64,000 nucleotides of DNA, taken from Sphingopyxis sp. LC81 (GTDB lineage: Bacteria; Pseudomonadota; Alphaproteobacteria; Sphingomonadales; Sphingomonadaceae). The position numbers were made by a program, and so were the translations under genes. Below, one piece after another: positions 59,618-64,000 of this stretch (position 1 is its first letter; every line of letters begins with the position of its first letter). The notes below the pieces were generated by a model, which was not told the DNA's origin, searched no databases, and saw nothing but the letters and a program-made list of their open reading frames with translations. The DNA is taken from assembly GCF_000756375.1 (NCBI RefSeq), contig NZ_JNFD01000030.1, positions 62,001 to 126,000 of the forward strand. Direction: 5' to 3'.

Positions 59618-60531
59618 CGGCGCGCCAGCGTCACGAGCAGCGGCAGATGGTCCGACCCGGTGGCGGGAAACCGCCGTGCCGACACAAGTCCCCAATCGGG
59701 CCCGGCATAAAGCTGGTCGATCGGCAGCACGGGAAAGGCGCGCGGCCAGCTAGGCAGCGCGCGCGTCATGCGGGTGAGCGGTGCGAAGGCGCGGTCCTGC
59801 TCACGCATCGCCGCGGCCCAGGGGGTCAGGTTCATGTCGCCTCCAACGATCAAGGAGCCGCGTTCGATCCGTGCCAGCGCGCGCGCTACATCGTGTCTGC
59901 GCACCGCCTGATCGCGCGATGTCGGGCGGAGATAGTGGAGCGTCACCACGGTAAACGGATCGCCGCCGGGCTCCGCAACCCGCGCCCAGAGCATCGCGGG
60001 ACCGAATTTGCGGCCTCCGGGATCCTTCAGGAAATAGTCGCTGTCCGCGATCGGCCAGCGCGAGAAGATCGCGAGGTCGCAGCCCGGCGGGCATTTGGTG
60101 GCAAAGGCGAAATGCTGGTCCAGCGCCGCGAGCATCGGGCGGAAACTGCCGTCGACCTCCTGCAGCATCACGACATCGGGCTTGGCGTCGATGATCGCCT
60201 GCGCGGTATCGGCGGGGTCGCGATTGCTCTGCCAGACATTGTGGGTCAGCAGCCGGATCCGGGTCGTGCTCTTTTGCGCGGTCGGTATCGCGCGCGTCAG
60301 CTCGGGCATCACGCCAATCGCGACCGGCGTCAGGCCAACCAGCGCTGCGACGACAGCCCAGCGCAGGCGCGGCCGGGCGAGGAGCAATCCGACCAGCACC
60401 GCCACGCCAAATATCGGCAGGAACGACGCCAGCACATCGAGCATTGGCACCAGCCCGCCGGCGAGCGAAAGCCATGCAGCAAGGCACGCCCCGCCGGTGA
60501 GCAGGATGCCAAAGATGCGGGCCAGCTTCAC
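59614..60531 (-). CDS. Membrane-anchored endonuclease/exonuclease/phosphatase-family protein
   Basis: Protein of 305 residues. Three hydrophobic segments in residues 4-80 anchor an EEP domain: 'LLTHNVWQSNRDP', 'DVVMLQEVDG', 'GGDMNLTPWAAAMREQ', and 'GSDHLPLLVTL' with the catalytic His. In polysaccharide loci EEP proteins are thought to hydrolyse phosphodiester or pyrophosphate bonds, for instance lipid pyrophosphates, but that is not shown. GTG 60531 overlaps the GT2 stop (GTGA), and its stop overlaps the barrel gene, so it sits in a tightly coupled operon. Confidence 0.85.
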   Translation of the reverse strand: MKLARIFGILLTGGACLAAWLSLAGGLVPMLDVLASFLPIFGVAVLVGLLLARPRLRWAVVAALVGLTPVAIGVMPELTRAIPTAQKSTTRIRLLTHNVWQSNRDPADTAQAIIDAKPDVVMLQEVDGSFRPMLAALDQHFAFATKCPPGCDLAIFSRWPIADSDYFLKDPGGRKFGPAMLWARVAEPGGDPFTVVTLHYLRPTSRDQAVRRHDVARALARIERGSLIVGGDMNLTPWAAAMREQDRAFAPLTRMTRALPSWPRAFPVLPIDQLYAGPDWGLVSARRFPATGSDHLPLLVTLARR

Positions 60532-61493
60532 GCCCGCGCGCGAATCCGGTTGCGCAGGGCATAGCTCGATTGCCGGACCGATGCGGGGATCAGCTTCGCG
60601 GCGAGCAGCAGCGCCGCGGTGCCCGCCCCCTCGGGCAGATAAAGATCGCCGACCCGGATCGCCGTGCGGCCCGGATATTTCATCGCATAACGCGCATAAT
60701 GCGCGATTTCCTGGTTCACGAGCCGCCGCAGCAACGCCGTCTCGCGCCCGCCCGCTCCGGCAAGCATCGCGCGCGCGGTCGCAACGAGGCAGGGCACGTC
60801 GAGCGTTGTCGTCGACTTGCTGACCTTATTGTCGCTGTCGCGGTGAAAGACCGCGGTGACGCGCGGATCGTACCGCAGCGCGCCTTTGGCGAGCACGCGC
60901 AGCCACAGATCCTTGTCGCCGCCGCGCACCGCACGGCCTTCGGGGAACAGCCCCGCCTCGAACAAAGTATCGCGCCGGATCGCGATCGCGCCGGTCCACA
61001 TCGGGCATTCGCGCACCGCCAGCCAGGCGGCAAGAAAGCCAGCTAGGTCCAAGCTTTGCGGCTGCTCCAGTTCCGGCGCGATCCGCTGGGGTTGAGAGCG
61101 ATCCTCGAACACATGGTCGAACCGCGTCGCCGCCGCGCGCACATCCGGGTCGGCGCTTATGCCTTCGGCCAGCACTGCAAGATGATCGGGCTGCCAAAGA
61201 TCGTCGGCGTCGAGAAAGGCGATCCAGTCGCCGCGCGCCGCGCGGATGCCGATGTTGCGCCCGGCATAGCCGCCCGGCCCCGGCGTCGACAGGTCGAGCA
61301 GCTGGATCCGCGCGTCGCCGATCGCGGCAACGATCTCGCGCCCGCCATCGGTCGAGCGATTATCGATCACCAATATTTCGTGCGGCGGAAACGTCTGGGC
61401 AAATACGCTCTCGATCGCCGCACGGACATGCGCGGCTTTGTTATAGAGCGGCATCACCACGGAAAAACGGGGAGCGTCATGGGGAGGAGTCAT
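60528..61493 (-). CDS. Glycosyltransferase family 2 enzyme
   Basis: Protein of 321 residues. GT-A fold: 'FSVVMPLYNKAAHVRAAIES', 'ILVIDNRSTDGG', and DxD-like 'AFLDADDLW'. 'MWTGAIAIRRDTLFEAGLFPE' and 'GGDKDLWLRV' are the acceptor-side motifs. ATG 61493 shares one base with the upstream TGA; the frame is open to 61574 but inside the next gene. Inverting transferase for the repeat unit. Confidence 0.9.
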   Translation of the reverse strand: MTPPHDAPRFSVVMPLYNKAAHVRAAIESVFAQTFPPHEILVIDNRSTDGGREIVAAIGDARIQLLDLSTPGPGGYAGRNIGIRAARGDWIAFLDADDLWQPDHLAVLAEGISADPDVRAAATRFDHVFEDRSQPQRIAPELEQPQSLDLAGFLAAWLAVRECPMWTGAIAIRRDTLFEAGLFPEGRAVRGGDKDLWLRVLAKGALRYDPRVTAVFHRDSDNKVSKSTTTLDVPCLVATARAMLAGAGGRETALLRRLVNQEIAHYARYAMKYPGRTAIRVGDLYLPEGAGTAALLLAAKLIPASVRQSSYALRNRIRARA

Positions 61494-62362
61494 CAGTCGC
61501 GTGCTGCCTTTCGTCCCCCCGCGAGATTGAGATATTCGCTCACCGCCACCCCGGCGAGTTCCAATGTCAGCCACATCACGGCCAGCCGCCGCTGAAACGA
61601 TAACTCGCGCGAGATCGCCGCGCGGCGCAGCCGCCGGATCGTATCGACCGCGGTAATCCCGAGCACATGGATCAGGCGCGGACGCCGCCGGGTGCGATCC
61701 CAGCGCCCGCCGCTCAGCCGCTGGCGCTTGCGTACCAGTTCGGCGCGGCTCGCGCGTACCGGATGGCGCACCACCATCGCCGGCACATAGATCAGCGGAT
61801 GGCCGCTATCGCGAATGCGCAGCGCCATCTGCCGGTCGCCGCCCGATTTCAGCGCCGCATCGAACCCCCCGAGCGCCTTTAGCAACGCCGTCTCGCTCGC
61901 CCAATTGGCGGTCGCGCAATTGCCGCGCGCGGCATGCGCCTGCGGAAAGCTGAACAGCCGCTCGTAATCGCCGAACACCTCACGCTCCTGCGCGATCTCG
62001 TCGAACAGCTCGATCTCGCCCGCGAGCACCCCGAACCCCGGATTCGCCGCCGCCGCGCGCAGCACCTGCTCGAGCCAGTCGGGCGCGGGTTCGCAATCGG
62101 CGTCGGTAAACGCGATGATCGGCGCGCGGACGCGCCCGATCGCGAAGTTGCGCGCCGCATAAGAGCCCGGGCGGCGCTCTTCGAGCAGCTCGACACCCAG
62201 ATAGCTGCGCGCAATCTCGCGCGTTGCGTCGCTCGATCCATTGTCGACGACGATGATCTGATAGGCGTCATGCGGAAGCGTCTGGCGCGCGAGCGCGTCG
62301 AGGCAACGGCCGAGCACCTTTTCGCCGTTCCACACGGGTATGACGACTGCGACTTGAAACAT
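61493..62362 (-). CDS. Glycosyltransferase family 2 enzyme
   Basis: Protein of 289 residues. 'VAVVIPVWNGEKVLGRCLDA', 'IIVVDNGSSDATREIARS', 'AFTDADCEPAPDWL' with the DxD, and 'ALGGFDAALKSGGDRQMALR'. A C-terminal hydrophobic stretch (about 250-280) may touch the membrane. ATG 62362 begins the natural N-terminus 'MFQVAVVIP'. First gene of the coupled minus-strand operon. Confidence 0.9.
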   Translation of the reverse strand: MFQVAVVIPVWNGEKVLGRCLDALARQTLPHDAYQIIVVDNGSSDATREIARSYLGVELLEERRPGSYAARNFAIGRVRAPIIAFTDADCEPAPDWLEQVLRAAAANPGFGVLAGEIELFDEIAQEREVFGDYERLFSFPQAHAARGNCATANWASETALLKALGGFDAALKSGGDRQMALRIRDSGHPLIYVPAMVVRHPVRASRAELVRKRQRLSGGRWDRTRRRPRLIHVLGITAVDTIRRLRRAAISRELSFQRRLAVMWLTLELAGVAVSEYLNLAGGRKAARD

Positions 62363-62585
62363 AGATACGCCTGTCCAGTGCCCCCGCACCGTTCCAATCG
62401 GCTGTCGACGGCATGCCGGTCAACAATATGCTGCACCTGCGAAGACGAGTTGCCCCGTTGACCGGACGACCGGAGCGCCGGTGCCTTCGCTCTCAAATAA
62501 TTGCCCGCTACCAAGGATCGCGTCGGCCCGTCGTTGGTTCTGAACCGCGCAGCCATGCGCAACCGCAAGCAAAAAGGCGATCCAA

Positions 62586-63347
62586 GTGGGTGATTCCCTA
62601 CCCGAATCGGGCAAAACCACCGAAGTTCTGGTGGTGTCGCTCGAATCAGCCGCGGCCCGCCGGGCGGCCTTTGCCGCGCGCGCGGCGGACACGTCGCTTG
62701 TGTGGCGTTTCTTCGATGCCTGCACCGGCCCGGCGCCGGGGATGACGATCGACGAGCCCGCGATCCGCAGCAACAAGGGCCGGCCGATGAGCAAGGGCGA
62801 GATCGGCTGCTATGCCAGCCATTTCTCGATCTGGCAGGACATGGTCGCGCGCGGCGTGCGGCAGGCGATCGTCCTCGAGGATGATACGGTGGTCGACTGG
62901 GCGTATCTCGAACCGCTCGCGCGCACCGACCTTCACGCCGAGGGTATTGACTATCTTCGGCTCTACGCCAAACGCCCGACCTGGCAGCGCGTGGTGCGGC
63001 GCGACTTCCTCCAGCATTCGCGCGCGATCGTCGAGCTGGTCGGGCTCGCCTATGGCACGCAGGGCTATGCGATCACGCTCGAAGGGGCGCGGCGGCTCGC
63101 AGGGCATTGCCGCACCGTCCGCCGCCCGATCGATGACGAGATGGACCGGTCATGGGCGCACGGCCTGCCCAATCTCGCGCTCTATCCGGCGCCGATCCTC
63201 GAAGCCGCGATCGTCTCCGACATCGGCAATTCGCGCTTCGGGCCCAAGACCGATCCGCTCTATCATTCGATGCGGCAAAGGGTGTGGCGGCAGGTCGAAC
63301 GCGCGCGCATGCGGATGCTGAAAGCGAGACGCCTGCTTGAACGCTGA
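62586..63347 (+). CDS. Glycosyltransferase family 25 (LPS-type) protein
   Basis: Protein of 253 residues. 'VLVVSLESAAARRAAFAARA' (N-terminal GT25 pattern), 'KGEIGCYASHFSIWQDMVAR', 'AIVLEDDTVVDW' with the donor-site acidic cluster, and 'GTQGYAITLEGARRLAGH'. GT25 enzymes are LPS beta-galactosyl/glucosyl-transferases or similar. GTG 62586 is the likely start, with a weak upstream AAAGGCGA. It is divergent from the GT2 operon and overlaps the flippase start. Confidence 0.88.
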   Translation: MGDSLPESGKTTEVLVVSLESAAARRAAFAARAADTSLVWRFFDACTGPAPGMTIDEPAIRSNKGRPMSKGEIGCYASHFSIWQDMVARGVRQAIVLEDDTVVDWAYLEPLARTDLHAEGIDYLRLYAKRPTWQRVVRRDFLQHSRAIVELVGLAYGTQGYAITLEGARRLAGHCRTVRRPIDDEMDRSWAHGLPNLALYPAPILEAAIVSDIGNSRFGPKTDPLYHSMRQRVWRQVERARMRMLKARRLLER

Positions 63348-64000
63348 CCTTCCCGCCCGCTTCGACGACGGGTTACGCGCGCGCAGCCGCAGCTCGATCG
63401 GCTGGACGATCACGCGTTTCCTGTCGGACCAGATCTTCTCGTTCGTCGTCTTCGTGATCCTCGCGCGGCTGCTGACGCGCGCCGACATCGGCGCCTTCGC
63501 GGTGATGGCGGTGACCGCCGAGGCGTTCCGCATCATCGCGACTGCGGGTCTGGTGCAGACGATCGCGCGAAAGAAGGAGCTGAGTCCGGCCTTCCTCGAC
63601 ACCATCTATCGGTCGCAGCAGGCCTTCTCCTTCCTCTCGGCGATCTTGATCATGGCGCTGGCGCAGCCGATCGCGAACTGGATGGGCGCGCCCGATATCG
63701 CGCTGCCGCTCGCGGTGATGAGCCTCGCGCTGCCAATCTCCTCCTTCGGCGCCACGCATATGGCGCTGCGCCTGCGCGAGTTCGGGCATCGCACCACGGC
63801 GCTCCGCTCGGTCGTCGGCGGGCTGATCGGCGGCACCTGCGCGGTCGCCGCCGCCTTTGCCGGGCTCGGCCTCTGGAGCCTCGTCATCCAGCGCCTCGTG
63901 ACCGAAATCGTCGGGGTCATATTGTCGCGCGCCTCCTATGACTGGAAGCCCGGCTGGCAATTCGACTGGGTCATATTGCGCGGTAATCTGATGCTCAACG
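63337..64000 (+). CDS. Oligosaccharide flippase (Wzx/PST), partial
   Basis: Open to the right edge, 221 codons visible. It starts at TTG 63337, overlapping the GT25 end by 11 bases, or a little later. 'SSIGWTITRFLSDQIFSFVVFVILARLL' (read in pieces) then 'GAFAVMAVTAEAFRIIATAG' and several hydrophobic segments are typical of the PST/Wzx family, which moves lipid-linked repeat units across the inner membrane. The remaining half, and any initiating transferase, lie beyond the window. Confidence 0.85.
   Translation, partial: MNADLPARFDDGLRARSRSSIGWTITRFLSDQIFSFVVFVILARLLTRADIGAFAVMAVTAEAFRIIATAGLVQTIARKKELSPAFLDTIYRSQQAFSFLSAILIMALAQPIANWMGAPDIALPLAVMSLALPISSFGATHMALRLREFGHRTTALRSVVGGLIGGTCAVAAAFAGLGLWSLVIQRLVTEIVGVILSRASYDWKPGWQFDWVILRGNLMLN

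Noticed and set aside
1-64000. CRISPR arrays, rRNA and tRNA genes
   Set aside because: No regularly spaced repeats or recognisable RNA gene sequences were found by eye.

Overview
The window is high-GC DNA from an alphaproteobacterium, most likely a sphingomonad (Sphingopyxis / Sphingobium / Novosphingobium type; genus is a guess). The reasons are three TonB-dependent receptors (TBDRs) with AxAQ signal-peptidase sites and IIVTA/IIVTG plug starts, TetR- and LacI-linked catabolic clusters, and a Wzx/Wzy-type exopolysaccharide locus with a fused BY-kinase. No rRNA, tRNA, CRISPR array or complete insertion sequence was seen.

Region A (1-31.8 kb) looks like accessory DNA and is bracketed by a 54-bp direct repeat (177-230 and 31694-31747, 49/54 identical). 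The left copy is the start of an AbiEi-like antitoxin gene cut by the window edge. The right copy is fused to a truncated helix-turn-helix gene of the kind found on integrative elements. Inside are two modules. Module A1 (about 0.5-18.9 kb) holds an HxlR regulator divergent from a MaoC-like hydratase and a MerB-like protein, then a flavin amine oxidase, two Rid-family proteins, two TetR regulators, two MFS transporters, a TBDR, a TPR-sulfotransferase, a thioesterase, an SDR, a DAO-type oxidase, a phytanoyl-CoA-dioxygenase-like enzyme and a membrane desaturase coupled to a tiny membrane protein. Copies or half copies of one palindrome (ACAANNNTTGT) precede nearly every transcription unit between 2.3 and 18.9 kb, so this is probably a single regulon for uptake and catabolism of an unidentified, probably amine-bearing, hydrophobic substrate. 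Module A2 (19.9-31.3 kb) holds GH1, GH3 and GH20 glycosidases, a type-B carboxylesterase, an SGNH esterase, a TBDR and a TetR gene. Its three promoters share a different operator, TACAAGCRRTNYTGA. A scar of broken mobile-type genes (18.93-19.95 kb) separates the modules.

Region B (31.9-39.6 kb) is an alpha-glucoside utilisation cluster on the minus strand: a LacI regulator, a GH65 phosphorylase fused to a beta-phosphoglucomutase-like HAD domain, a TBDR and an MFS transporter. A very long inverted repeat (24-bp perfect arms), containing a LacI-type GGTATCGATACC operator, lies in front of the fusion gene.

Region C (39.8-43.3 kb) looks chromosomal: a YcaQ-family DNA glycosylase-like protein, a LysR regulator and an acyl-CoA dehydrogenase with a LysR-type palindrome between the last two.

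Region D (43.3 kb to the right edge) is an exopolysaccharide locus. It has a Wzy-like polymerase/ligase, a GumC-like co-polymerase fused to a BY-kinase, GalU, a beta-helix protein and an aldehyde-dehydrogenase-like protein without catalytic residues on the minus strand. On the plus strand are UDP-glucose dehydrogenase, a UDP-glucuronate-epimerase-like protein and a glycosyltransferase, and then, beyond an inverted acyltransferase, another glycosyltransferase, a Wza-like export protein and a hexapeptide acetyltransferase. A minus-strand operon follows (two GT2 enzymes, a membrane endonuclease/phosphatase-family protein, an outer-membrane beta-barrel), then a GT25 protein and a Wzx-like flippase that runs off the right edge. 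GalU, Ugd and the epimerase give UDP-Glc, UDP-GlcA and probably UDP-GalA as precursors. No phosphoglycosyl transferase that would start the repeat unit is visible in the window.
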